Assembly: GCA_034331105.1 (NCBI GenBank)
Contig: JAXQGB010000013.1
Span: 1 to 55,664 of the forward strand
DNA length: 55,664 nucleotides
From: Caenicola sp034331105
GTDB lineage: Bacteria; Synergistota; Synergistia; Synergistales; Synergistaceae
Direction of reading: 5' to 3'
The notes under the pieces were generated by a model. That model was not told the origin of the DNA and searched no databases. It saw only the letters and a list, made by a program, of their open reading frames with translations. The translations under genes and the position numbers were made by a program. Shown piece after piece: positions 33,055-41,456 of this stretch (position 1 is its first letter; every line of letters starts with the position of its first letter).

Positions 33055-33933
33055 TCAGTTGATTTCCCATGGTCTTGTAAGATCCGCAGGTGTCTTCTCT
33101 CCTGATTCTTTTCCGTCTATGTAGAATTTGACCTTCTTAACAGGCGGAAAATTGTCTTTCATCGTCCGAACAAGTCCGGTAATAACTATCGCTGCTTTTT
33201 CCTTGCCCAATGTTTTCAAAGATGAGCTGAAAGCGCCTGTCATATCAAGATAGAGCCAGTCTCCGCTCCTGAAAACGTTGATGACGCGGACATTGTTGTC
33301 CAGCATTTTTGTCTCTTTGAGCCCATCGATATAAACAGAGGCTACCTTTTCAATATCTTCTTCTACCATTCCTTTTTTGATTTCGATCTCTCTCTCAGTA
33401 AAAGTCGTTCCATCAGGTATGTAGATGTTGTATTTCACGTTGCCCGGCCCGTTTGAAGAAGTTGCGCCTACACTTACTCTTGCTGCTTCGGTACCGTTGC
33501 CTACAACATTTCCGACTCTTGGACCGCCCTTTTTATCTGCCCAGTTGAAGAAATAATTTGCCCCCAGGTAACCGCACACAAAAAATATGGCAAGAAGAGC
33601 TATCCAGGCAAATATCCGTACAAGCAGAGGTGCTTTCTTACTGTTATCCTCTTCTTCTTCGAATTCATCCTCTTCATCTTCGTAATCATCATCACGGTTC
33701 TCCCGCGAACGATCATCAGATCTATTGTTTTCTGCCCTGCCTTTTCCTGAGTACCTGGCAAAAAAACCTTCGCGAAGATCCTCTTTTTCTTCTTCCCTGC
33801 CTCTGATCTCCTCATGCGAAGCATTGTCCCTTTGCTGAGCAGAAATGCGCTTTACTGAGGGTTCGTCAAAATTTTCTTCTTCTTTTTTCTTTCTGATAAT
33901 AAAATGGCGGGTTCTTTCCTCAGGATCCCTCAT
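33055..33933 (-). CDS. GerMN domain-containing single-pass membrane protein
   Basis: 292 aa, SD AGGAGG. A long charged cytoplasmic N-terminus (residues 1-103, very rich in Glu, Asp, Arg) precedes one TM helix (about 104-127), then a GerMN-type domain (about 165-285; NIYIPDGTTFTEREIEIKKG...GDWLYLDMTGAFSSSL...VKKVKFYIDGKE). GerMN domains occur in Bacillus GerM but also widely in non-sporulating bacteria, often next to amidases, as here. A role in cell-wall remodelling with the amidase encoded just upstream is inferred; sporulation is not. Confidence 0.85.
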   Translation of the reverse strand: MRDPEERTRHFIIRKKKEEENFDEPSVKRISAQQRDNASHEEIRGREEEKEDLREGFFARYSGKGRAENNRSDDRSRENRDDDYEDEEDEFEEEEDNSKKAPLLVRIFAWIALLAIFFVCGYLGANYFFNWADKKGGPRVGNVVGNGTEAARVSVGATSSNGPGNVKYNIYIPDGTTFTEREIEIKKGMVEEDIEKVASVYIDGLKETKMLDNNVRVINVFRSGDWLYLDMTGAFSSSLKTLGKEKAAIVITGLVRTMKDNFPPVKKVKFYIDGKESGEKTPADLTRPWEIN

Positions 33934-33956
33934 GCATTATTCCTCCTGTAATACGA

Positions 33957-35264
33957 TCACTGTACCGTCACCGGATGTTCGTTGATATATGTTACGATCC
34001 CCTTTGCAAAGCTTCTGCATAGGGCCTCTCTGTAGTCTGCAGTGTTTAGTTTTCGCGCCTCAGCCCTGTCTGTGAGGTAACCCATTTCTATCAATACCGA
34101 TGGCATTCCGGCACCTCTCAGAACGTAGAAAGGAGCCTGTCTCACCTTACGCATCGGAAGCCCTGACGAATTGGCAGAGCTGTGGAGCACCTCTGTAAGG
34201 CTGGTGCTCTCGTTTATCTTGTCATTTTGCTGCATGTCTCCAAGTATTTTGAGCAGCAGCCTCGTTTTCTGGTCTGCACGCTGGACATCCTGCGGTGTTT
34301 CTGCCCCTCCGCTTATTTCCTTGTTTTCATATATAGCCAGCTGCATTGCGTCTTTGTCTGACGGGGGAGCCATTATGTAAAACTCAAGCCCTGCGGCAGT
34401 CTTCCCTTTGGGCATCGCATTGCAGTGTATGCTGACAAAGACGTTGGCTTTGTTGTCGTTTGCAAATGCAGTTCTCTCTGCAAGCTTCAGATATACATCC
34501 GTCTTTCTTGTATAGCGAACGTCTATGCCGTAAGCCTGGAGCATCTCTCCAAGCTGGATAGCCGCCCTGAGATTTATGTCCTTTTCTTTTATGCCGTTTG
34601 CAACGGCGCCGGGGTCATGCCCTCCATGCCCTGCATCGAGCACGACAACAGGTTTTTTGCTTCCGTAAGTCACCTTGAGGGGGACACCCGGCATTGTGCT
34701 TTCTTTTTTATCTTCTTCGGGCATAGGAATTTCTGGTTCGGCCGTTACTTCTTTTTCGGGTTTTTTCTGCTCAACAGAGATTTCTTTCTGAGGTTCCGAT
34801 TTAGGTTCTTCTTTCTTTGCCTCTTCAGCCTGAGGAGGTTCCTGCCCGGATTCAGTCCATCTCATACCGGGTTTTTTCCCTATCTTGGTATAAAACTGGT
34901 CCAGTACGGTAATCATGGCTTTTGAGTCTGCCCACCAATGACCGTCTTGAAGAGCGATGGGATCAGGAAGGCTTATGATAGCGCCATTGACCCTTACCAC
35001 GCTTGAGTTGTTCCAGAACTCCATTTTTTTACCGTCTATGACTACTACTATACCCTGCAGGTTGCCTGTCCTTGAGAGTCCCAATGCCGATATTACCTCT
35101 TCAATGGCAACGTCCTTCCCTTTAAGCGAGTTGGTCCTGGCTGGTATGTCTCCTTTTTTGATATCACCGTACCATAAGGAAAGGGTCTCAGCAGACGCAG
35201 ATGCAGCCATGATCACTATGAGAAGCAAAGCAAAGTATATTATCCGTGATATATTTTTATTCAC
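33957..35264 (-). CDS. N-acetylmuramoyl-L-alanine amidase (Amidase_3), secreted
   Basis: 435 aa from GTG 35264, which overlaps the end of the pmbA gene by 8 bp; the open frame to 35342 is inside pmbA. Signal peptide NKNISRIIYFALLLIVIMAASASA/E. N-terminal domain (about 35-140) resembles a copper-amine-oxidase-N/stalk fold, followed by a Lys/Glu/Pro linker (about 145-200), then the zinc amidase: VVVLDAGHGGHDPGA (His about 213), KEKDINL (Glu), VSIHCNAM (His) and LIEMGYLTD (catalytic Glu). Cleaves stem peptides from peptidoglycan in the periplasm. No clear SD, consistent with translational coupling. Confidence 0.92.
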   Translation of the reverse strand: MNKNISRIIYFALLLIVIMAASASAETLSLWYGDIKKGDIPARTNSLKGKDVAIEEVISALGLSRTGNLQGIVVVIDGKKMEFWNNSSVVRVNGAIISLPDPIALQDGHWWADSKAMITVLDQFYTKIGKKPGMRWTESGQEPPQAEEAKKEEPKSEPQKEISVEQKKPEKEVTAEPEIPMPEEDKKESTMPGVPLKVTYGSKKPVVVLDAGHGGHDPGAVANGIKEKDINLRAAIQLGEMLQAYGIDVRYTRKTDVYLKLAERTAFANDNKANVFVSIHCNAMPKGKTAAGLEFYIMAPPSDKDAMQLAIYENKEISGGAETPQDVQRADQKTRLLLKILGDMQQNDKINESTSLTEVLHSSANSSGLPMRKVRQAPFYVLRGAGMPSVLIEMGYLTDRAEARKLNTADYREALCRSFAKGIVTYINEHPVTVQ

Positions 35265-36618
35265 CTGCAACAACAATGTTTTCCACCACCAATGTCGGAG
35301 CCGCAGTTGATCCGAAGAAGGTGAGGTCGGAACCGACTGCAACTATATTATTTAAAAAGTCCATCAAGTTTGACGCTATCGTGACACCACTCACAGGTCT
35401 CGTGATGATCCCGTTCTCGATCAGATGTCCCTTTGCTCCTACAGAGAAATCACCGCTGATCGGGTCTATTGTATGAAGCCCCATCAATTCTGTCAGGTAA
35501 AGGCCCGAGCTTACTCCTGAGATCAGGGATCCCGGCTTTTCGCTTCCGGCCTCGAGCAAGAGGTTGGACGTACCGACATCCGGCAGAGAAGACATTCCCC
35601 TGCATGCATTTCCGGTTGATGTGACTCCGTCTTTCCATGCGTACTGAAGATTATACAGGTAAGAGCGGGCAATGCCATCTTTGATGAGCAATGTCCTGCC
35701 TGTCGGAACTCCTTCCGCATCCCATGAACCTGTGCCTGCTTTCCAGGGGATCCTCCCGTCATCGACAAGAGTCACGCAGGGGGATGCCACCTTTAAATTC
35801 AGCCGTTCCGCCATCAGGGACCTCCCCTTATGTATCTCCGGAGCGCAGAACAGGTCACCTATGACATCTACCAGGGATGCAGCGGTCTCAGGTTCGATCA
35901 CTATCGTGTAAGGGCCGGTCTTCATAGGGGTACCGCCTAGAGCCGATACTGTCTTCTCCACAGCTTTGAGGGCGATCTTCCTTATGTCGAGTTCATCAAG
36001 CCTTCTTGATTCTTCACCATGACCGCCCATCTCGGTATTTCTCCCGTCACCTGCGATGACTGTCACTCCGCAGCTTGCGCTGCTTCCGCGCTCCCAGCCT
36101 TCAAGTCCGGTGCTTGTACAGTAAAATGAAGATCCCCATCCGTCATTCCAGGATGCGCTCCTCACAGAGATTATATTGCTGTCGGCAGACATTGCGCTCT
36201 CTGTCATGACCCGGCAAAGTTCCATCCTCTTCTGAGGTGTAATGGCTGTGATCTCCGGATCTTCCAGATCAAGCGAAGGATCAGGGACCAACTTTCCCTC
36301 ATAAAGCATAATGCCTTCTTCCGGTTCAGAATTCCTGCAGTTGAAAAGGCTCCATTCCACCAATTCCCGGAGGGAAAGCTTGTCAAGCCTGTTTCCATAA
36401 GATATGCCCTGCCTGCCGTCAGACATGATCGTCCTGACGCCAATGCCTGCCGTAAAACCTGTCACACACTCTTCGATCTCCCCATCCTTGAGGGATAGGC
36501 CGGAGCCTGCACCCTCCGAATAAAGCACGTCGGCTCCGGATGCCCCTCCGCGCAGAGCCTCATCCAGCATCCAATTCGAGATGGATTCGACTTCTTCGCT
36601 GGAAAGGAATTCGGTCAC
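35257..36618 (-). CDS. pmbA: TldE/PmbA family metallopeptidase regulator
   Basis: 453 aa, GTG start with SD GAGGTG, overlapping ltaE by 4 bp (GTGA). N-terminal PmbA/TldD domain (GGASGADVLYSEGAG...GIGVRTIMSDGRQGISYGN) and C-terminal domain (GTSNLLLEAG, SGLYLTELMGLHTIDPISGDFSVGAKGHLIENGII). It lacks the HExxxH zinc motif of TldD, which marks it as the TldE/PmbA partner. No tldD gene is in the window. The TldD/E pair degrades unfolded peptides and matures some peptide antibiotics. Confidence 0.92.
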   Translation of the reverse strand: MTEFLSSEEVESISNWMLDEALRGGASGADVLYSEGAGSGLSLKDGEIEECVTGFTAGIGVRTIMSDGRQGISYGNRLDKLSLRELVEWSLFNCRNSEPEEGIMLYEGKLVPDPSLDLEDPEITAITPQKRMELCRVMTESAMSADSNIISVRSASWNDGWGSSFYCTSTGLEGWERGSSASCGVTVIAGDGRNTEMGGHGEESRRLDELDIRKIALKAVEKTVSALGGTPMKTGPYTIVIEPETAASLVDVIGDLFCAPEIHKGRSLMAERLNLKVASPCVTLVDDGRIPWKAGTGSWDAEGVPTGRTLLIKDGIARSYLYNLQYAWKDGVTSTGNACRGMSSLPDVGTSNLLLEAGSEKPGSLISGVSSGLYLTELMGLHTIDPISGDFSVGAKGHLIENGIITRPVSGVTIASNLMDFLNNIVAVGSDLTFFGSTAAPTLVVENIVVAGE

Positions 36619-37649
36619 TGAGAGATCACCTCAAGTATTATGCCTGCCGCCCTTTCAACATCTTCCCTGTTGACATCAAGATGTGTAACAAGGCGTATCC
36701 TTCTCGGAGAAAGAGCGTTTAGAAGCAGCCCGCGTTCTTTACAGGCGCTGACAAAATATTCATCTGCGGGATAGCTCTCCAGCATTGGGAAAAATACCAT
36801 GTTAGTCATATTAGGCACTTCCTCTACGTGTACCCCTCCCTTTATCAGGAGCTCACACAGAAGTTTTGCGTTGTCATGATCTTCAGAAAGCCTGGGTATG
36901 TTGTTTTTAAGCGCAAAAAGACCTGCTGCAGCAGCTATCCCTACCTGGCGCTGAGCACCGCCGATACGCTTTCTGGCTTTCTTTGCCCTTTCTATGAATT
37001 CGTGAGATCCGCAGAGCATTGACCCCATTGGAGCGCCAAGTCCTTTTGAAAGGCAGAACTGGACTGAATCCACTTCTTTTGTGAACTCGGTCACGTCAAC
37101 TCCGTAACATACGGAAGCGTTGAATATCCTGGCCCCGTCAAGATGAACGTGGAAACCTAGCCTGTGCCCTTCCCTCGCGACTTCTGCAAACCGTTTCGGG
37201 GAAACGGCAATGCCCCCGGTGTAGTTATGGGTATTTTCCAGACAGAGGATAGTCGTGTCCGGGTGATGGATGTTGTTGTCTGCCCTGTTTGCCGGGGCGA
37301 TGTCTTCGACTTTTGGAATTCCTTCATCGTCATTCAGGGGATATGGGCAAAGTCCTGCAACTGCTGAAAAACCTCCGACTTCGGCATTCCATATATGGGA
37401 GCGCTTCCCTGCAAGCAGGCTTTCTCCGTGGCGTCCGGCGGAGAGAAAAGCAAGGAGGTTTCCCATAGTTCCCGAACATGTATAGATGGCCGTTTCTTTG
37501 CCTGTCAGCTCAGCTGCATATTTTGACAAAGCGTTTGACGAAGGGTCATCTCCGTATATATCGTCCCCTACCTCTGCGTTTGCCATGATCCTGCGCATTT
37601 CTTCCGAGGGTTTCGTTACTGTGTCACTGCGGAAATCCATAATTTTCAT
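36615..37649 (-). CDS. ltaE: Low-specificity L-threonine aldolase (PLP-dependent)
   Basis: 344 aa, SD GGAGGT. FRSDTVTKPSEEMR at the start, DIYGDDPS, CSGTMGNLLAF, HLDGARIFNA (Asp contacting PLP, about 168-177) and CLSKGLGAPMGS with the PLP Lys (about 198). Splits threonine/allo-threonine to glycine and acetaldehyde. First gene of the tightly packed minus-strand run that continues to 30345; its promoter must lie in the AT-rich 37650-37780. Confidence 0.93.
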   Translation of the reverse strand: MKIMDFRSDTVTKPSEEMRRIMANAEVGDDIYGDDPSSNALSKYAAELTGKETAIYTCSGTMGNLLAFLSAGRHGESLLAGKRSHIWNAEVGGFSAVAGLCPYPLNDDEGIPKVEDIAPANRADNNIHHPDTTILCLENTHNYTGGIAVSPKRFAEVAREGHRLGFHVHLDGARIFNASVCYGVDVTEFTKEVDSVQFCLSKGLGAPMGSMLCGSHEFIERAKKARKRIGGAQRQVGIAAAAGLFALKNNIPRLSEDHDNAKLLCELLIKGGVHVEEVPNMTNMVFFPMLESYPADEYFVSACKERGLLLNALSPRRIRLVTHLDVNREDVERAAGIILEVISQ

Positions 37650-37796
37650 ATTGATATACCTCCATTGGTCGATTTTCTGATATTTAAAAAAATTTTATAA
37701 CCTTACTTAAATATACGTTATTAATTCAATTTTTACACCTCATGCTACTAGTGGATTCAAAACCTCTGTTTTTCACCTTCTCTACATGTTTTTTAG

Positions 37797-37940
37797 CGGG
37801 GAACCAGTGGCTCAAAATATTTAAGTCGCTGGATCCCGATCTCGGAACGCAATCGAAATGGTTCGAATGCTATTGTGTTTTTATATGTTTCCTTAACAGG
37901 AAACAGCATTCTCCCGATCAAAAGCATGCGGGAAAGACGG
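37797..37940. repeat. Dispersed inverted repeat, copy 3 (GGGATCC family), diverged
   Basis: GGGGAACCAGTGGCT (37798-37812) pairs imperfectly with AGTCGCTGGATCCC (37824-37837). About 75 bp later comes CCCGATCAAAAGCATGCGGGAA (split here as 37913-37934) then AGACGG, the counterpart of CCCGATTGAAGCATTCGGGAACGACG in copy 1. The interval 37650-37974 contains no gene. Confidence 0.6.
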
Positions 37941-37974
37941 TGGAAAAGTTGGTCTTTAAAATCTCTTTCAATAG

Positions 37975-38802
37975 TTATATTTTAACCCCAAGCCTTGCCC
38001 ATGGAAGAAAATCTTCACTGACAGCGATCCCAAGATCAACTCCATGGCTGTTGGAACCATGGAAGTCTGAGCCGGCCGTTGGATAAAGATCGAATTTATC
38101 TGCCAATTTCAGGTAATTGTATGCCTGTTCGGGGCTGTGTCCGGAATAGAGCGCTTCGATGCCCCAAAGTCCATTGTCTTTGAGGCATCGCAGAAGTCGG
38201 TCCATCTTTTCATCTTCAAGATATGTCTGGGCCGGATGTGCAAGTACCGCAAGCCCGCCTGCACCGTTGATAAGGGCAATGCACTCCTCGGCAGAGAGCC
38301 TCGTCCTTGGCACATGTGCGCTTCCGCCATAGCCTAAATATTTCGTAAAGGCTTCTCCTATGCTTGAAACATATCCCCTCTGCATCATCAGTCTTGCTAT
38401 ATGAGGCCTTGCAATTACCTGCCCCTTTGAAAGGTCTGAGACATCTTCAATTTGTACATCAAAGCCCAGACTTTGTAATTTATTGCATATCCTGTGATTT
38501 CTGCTGTTCCTGTGGGATCTTATTTCATCAAGCCTCTTCTGGAGGACCTCATTAGACCTGTCTATACGGAATCCCAGGATGTGAAGCGTATAATCTGAAT
38601 CCGCAGAAAGCTCTATGCCTGTAAGTCCTTCCACACCATATTCCCTGCATGCAGACATAAAGGGACCCAGGCCTTCCGTTGTATCGTGGTCAGTGAGGCT
38701 CACAAAGGCCAGATGCCGTTTTTTTGCAGTTTTGACTATCGACTCTACACTTAGCGTGCCGTCAGAATAGTTGCTGTGGACGTGCATATCTATCAGGATC
38801 AT
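37975..38802 (-). CDS. PHP domain phosphoesterase (RNase AM/YciV-TrpH family)
   Basis: 275 aa, ATG overlapping the upstream gene by 4 bp (ATGA). PHP metal motifs: DMHVHSNYSDG (5-15), SLTDHDTTEG (about 35), GIELSAD (about 62), ARPHIA (about 133), LAHPAQT (about 189) and GSDFHG (about 248). Family members hydrolyse 3',5'-bisphosphonucleotides or act as 5'-3' exoribonucleases. Substrate here is not shown. Confidence 0.9.
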   Translation of the reverse strand: MILIDMHVHSNYSDGTLSVESIVKTAKKRHLAFVSLTDHDTTEGLGPFMSACREYGVEGLTGIELSADSDYTLHILGFRIDRSNEVLQKRLDEIRSHRNSRNHRICNKLQSLGFDVQIEDVSDLSKGQVIARPHIARLMMQRGYVSSIGEAFTKYLGYGGSAHVPRTRLSAEECIALINGAGGLAVLAHPAQTYLEDEKMDRLLRCLKDNGLWGIEALYSGHSPEQAYNYLKLADKFDLYPTAGSDFHGSNSHGVDLGIAVSEDFLPWARLGVKI

Positions 38803-39614
38803 TCGCCGGTCTTTGCCTCCTCCTTTTCCCTGACTTCAGCGGATAATTTTGCATTTATAGGATATGAGAGCACAAAAGCGATCAATTCAAGCTTTTGGAC
38901 ATCCTCCTCTGAAAATGCGTCGGCAACACGGGACTCTATCTGAAGGACTCCTATTTTATCCCCTTCAGCGAAAAGCGGCGCAGACATAAGTGACCTTGCA
39001 TCCCTGTCGAAGGGAAGGTCCTTTGCGCTCTCGACCCTTTGGGTAAGGTAAGGCCTGCCTGATGCGAAAACCTTCCATGCCGCTCCGCCGTTCCTTGGTA
39101 TTGAAGAACCCGGCCTTCCTGCCCTAGCGGGCATGTACATAGCGCCGGACTTGTCAGCGACGGTTATAAAAACCTCGTCACCGGCAGTCATTTCCCTGAT
39201 CTTATCCGTTGCTGAAGAGACCAGGGCCGTTAGCTCTTTTTCCTTGGAAATTTCGGATGAAAATTTATCCACAGCATCCATGAATTTTTTGCCTGTGTCC
39301 CTGTAATAGAGCATAAATCCACCGACCGACACCAGAAGAAGAAATATCGAAGCTGTATCGAACCACGAGAAAACTCCGCAGACGGATCCTATGACAGCCG
39401 CAGAAGCACATACCAGCAGGTTCGTCTTATGAGACCATCTGCTGCTCTCAGTAAGACCCAGAAAGGCAGCCAGTATCGAGGCTATGAAAAGCGGAGTAGA
39501 ATTGAATATGCCGCTGAAGGCACATCCCACAGACAAAACTATAAGCCAGAATATCTGAGGCCAAAACCTACGCCTTCTGAATACCCGGCCATAGTATGTT
39601 TCACCATTTTTCAC
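38799..39614 (-). CDS. Integral membrane GAF-domain protein
   Basis: 271 aa, GTG start 14 bp inside the previous gene. Four hydrophobic segments (about 19-35, 40-56, 64-80, 86-102), then a GAF domain (about 120-258) with DEVFITVADKSGAMY, GGAAWKVFASGRPYL, SAPLFAEGDKIGVLQIES and a C-terminal EE/K-rich tail. GAF domains sense small ligands or redox state. No catalytic output domain is attached. The TM4-GAF layout recalls the front half of PelD. Operon with YfcE upstream and the PHP protein downstream. Confidence 0.82.
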   Translation of the reverse strand: MKNGETYYGRVFRRRRFWPQIFWLIVLSVGCAFSGIFNSTPLFIASILAAFLGLTESSRWSHKTNLLVCASAAVIGSVCGVFSWFDTASIFLLLVSVGGFMLYYRDTGKKFMDAVDKFSSEISKEKELTALVSSATDKIREMTAGDEVFITVADKSGAMYMPARAGRPGSSIPRNGGAAWKVFASGRPYLTQRVESAKDLPFDRDARSLMSAPLFAEGDKIGVLQIESRVADAFSEEDVQKLELIAFVLSYPINAKLSAEVREKEEAKTGE

Positions 39615-40161
39615 TATGCAGAATTCTCCCTTCCAGTGTCATTATCCTTATCTCTTTTTCATCAACAACAGCGGCACTGGCCGGATCCTTGCCCTTCGGT
39701 ATGGTCGTGGATCCTGGATTCAGGAAGATCGTATCTTTCTCCCTTACAACTGATGCTATATGAGTATGTCCTGATATGGCAAGATCTGCTTTGGAATCAA
39801 GAGCCATCTGTCTGAAAAGCGGAAAATTGTCGCCGTGCATCATTAATATTTTTTTCCCGTTCCACCATATCGAAACATAAGGGGCAAGCAGAGGATGCAG
39901 TACCATCTGATCGACATCCGCATCACAGTTTCCTCTTGCGATAAGTATCGTTCCTTTATAGCTGTTGATCGCATCGGCGAGGTCAGCGGGGGTGTAGCCT
40001 CCAGGGATGTCATTTCGAGGTCCGTGATAAAGGACATCTCCGGCATGCAGTATCGCATCGGCGTTATTAAAGAGCGAGAGGGCAGATCCCCAGGCGGGGA
40101 AACTGCCATGGGTGTCAGAAAGCACTCCGAGCACTTTACTGCTGATATTACGGGCAGACAT
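39601..40161 (-). CDS. yfcE: YfcE family metallophosphodiesterase
   Basis: 186 aa. All calcineurin-like motifs present: SDTHGS (about 15), HAGDVLYHG (about 39), ARGNCDADVD (about 75), MHGD (about 108), SGHTHIA (about 132). Mn2+-dependent phosphodiesterase of unknown natural substrate. First gene of the three-gene minus-strand operon; divergent from the gene at 40259. Confidence 0.92.
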   Translation of the reverse strand: MSARNISSKVLGVLSDTHGSFPAWGSALSLFNNADAILHAGDVLYHGPRNDIPGGYTPADLADAINSYKGTILIARGNCDADVDQMVLHPLLAPYVSIWWNGKKILMMHGDNFPLFRQMALDSKADLAISGHTHIASVVREKDTIFLNPGSTTIPKGKDPASAAVVDEKEIRIMTLEGRILHSEKW

Positions 40162-40191
40162 GTCAACACATCCTTTAGGGGTAAATTCCGG

Positions 40192-40219
40192 TTGATATTA
40201 TTCTCAGCTATTATATAAT
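40192..40219 (+). promoter_or_regulatory. Sigma70 promoter for the small wHTH-like gene
   Basis: TTGATA (40192-40197), 16-nt spacer, TATAAT (40214-40219). Predicted start near 40226, about 33 nt before ATG 40259. Confidence 0.7.
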
Positions 40220-40258
40220 CAGTAAGCTTGGAAAAACACTGAAGCGGGAGTGATTTTT

Positions 40259-40627
40259 ATGAATATAGATTCCAAAACACTGGAACAACAGGACATGAAG
40301 ATGCTGGTACATTCGCTTGAGCTGGTTTCAGCCCGCATTTTCGAATCAGTAATAACACTTAATCAGACAGCTTGTTCCAATACACCTGAGATGCAGGTCC
40401 TTTTTGACCAGTGGGTATCATTTCTGGGTGAAGAAGTTATCTGCGCAGCAGAAAAAAACGGGGAGCTCGACCCGGAAGAGATATCTAAGAAGATCGGCGT
40501 CAGCAGCTCGACCATAATATCTTTGGCCCTGGCCCTGCACAGGCAGGGCAGGATCAGGATCAAAAGCTTTGTGGTGGAGCCCGGAAACAACGTAAACACT
40601 GAAATATGCGACTGCCTTAACAAGTAG
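40259..40627 (+). CDS. Small winged-helix-like protein of unknown function
   Basis: 122 aa from ATG 40259, SD GGGAG (40246-40250, spacing 8). The C-terminal part GELDPEEISKKIGVSSSTIISLALALHRQGRIRIKSFVVEPG looks like a winged helix-turn-helix, so a regulator is possible; the N-terminal part is helical. I do not recognise the family. It has its own promoter and is 26 bp before the TauE permease gene, with which it may be co-transcribed. Confidence 0.75.
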   Translation: MNIDSKTLEQQDMKMLVHSLELVSARIFESVITLNQTACSNTPEMQVLFDQWVSFLGEEVICAAEKNGELDPEEISKKIGVSSSTIISLALALHRQGRIRIKSFVVEPGNNVNTEICDCLNK

Positions 40628-40653
40628 CGTAACACAGTTTAATTATCAGTTTA

Positions 40654-41454
40654 TTGATACCGGTCACGCTTTTGGGGACTGATTTTACCGTTACTCTGCC
40701 CGTACTATCTTTCGTCTGCCTGATGGTAGGGCTTGCGGGTTTTGTCGATGCATCAGCAGGAGGGGGTGGCATAATCGCCCTCCCTGCTTACGTCTTTACC
40801 GGCATGCCGACACATTTTGCATACGGGTGCAATAAATTCTCAAGCGCATGCGGCACCACTCTCTCCGTTTTTAAATTCTGGTCTGCCGGTGCGGTCAATC
40901 TAAGATCTTCACTTCTCGCCGCATTCAGCTCTTTCATTGGATCAGGAATAGCCGCATCAATTGTTCTGATGATCCCCGACCATGTGCTTAAAACTATGCT
41001 GTTGCTTATCCTCCCGATTGCTGCGGTCGTCATCTTCCTGAAAAAAGATATGGGTGAAGATGACCATTCTCACTCTTTGTCCCGTAAAGCTGTCCTCTTT
41101 TTATCACTTCTGATAGGATTCCTTGTCGGAGGATATGACGGAATGTTCGGTCCCGGCGCAGGCACATTCGCCATATTCGCTTTCTCTTCAATAATGAAGT
41201 ATGACCTTAAGACAGCCTCAGGCAACGCAAAAATAGTCAATCTGGCCTCAAATTACGCCTCACTTTTGACTTTTGCCATGGCCGGAACAGTCTATTACCA
41301 GATCGCGATCCCTGCCGGGATATGCAACATTATAGGGAACTATATCGGTTCTGCCTACGCACTGAAAAAGGGCGGGAAATTCATCCGCCCGATGATGATC
41401 GTTGTTCTTATATTCCTGCTTGCAAAAATAGCCTTTGACCTTTTCACACACTGA
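40654..41454 (+). CDS. Sulfite exporter TauE/SafE family membrane protein
   Basis: 266 aa, TTG at 40654; no good SD is visible, so the start is uncertain (ATG 40720 is an alternative). Eight hydrophobic segments in two repeats: GLAGFVDASAGGGGIIALPAY (about 24-44) and LIGFLVGGYDGMFGPGAGTF (about 153-172), the pseudo-symmetrical TauE signature. Members export sulfite, sulfoacetate or other organosulfur anions, or import uracil-like compounds; not resolvable. Ends 2 bp from the convergent glycosyltransferase gene with no terminator between them. Confidence 0.88.
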   Translation: MIPVTLLGTDFTVTLPVLSFVCLMVGLAGFVDASAGGGGIIALPAYVFTGMPTHFAYGCNKFSSACGTTLSVFKFWSAGAVNLRSSLLAAFSSFIGSGIAASIVLMIPDHVLKTMLLLILPIAAVVIFLKKDMGEDDHSHSLSRKAVLFLSLLIGFLVGGYDGMFGPGAGTFAIFAFSSIMKYDLKTASGNAKIVNLASNYASLLTFAMAGTVYYQIAIPAGICNIIGNYIGSAYALKKGGKFIRPMMIVVLIFLLAKIAFDLFTH

Positions 41455-41456
41455 GA

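Noticed and set aside
33055..35264. Sporulation locus suggested by the GerMN domain and cell-wall amidase
   Set aside because: GerMN and Amidase_3 proteins are widespread in non-spore-formers, the organism appears diderm, and no other sporulation gene is present.
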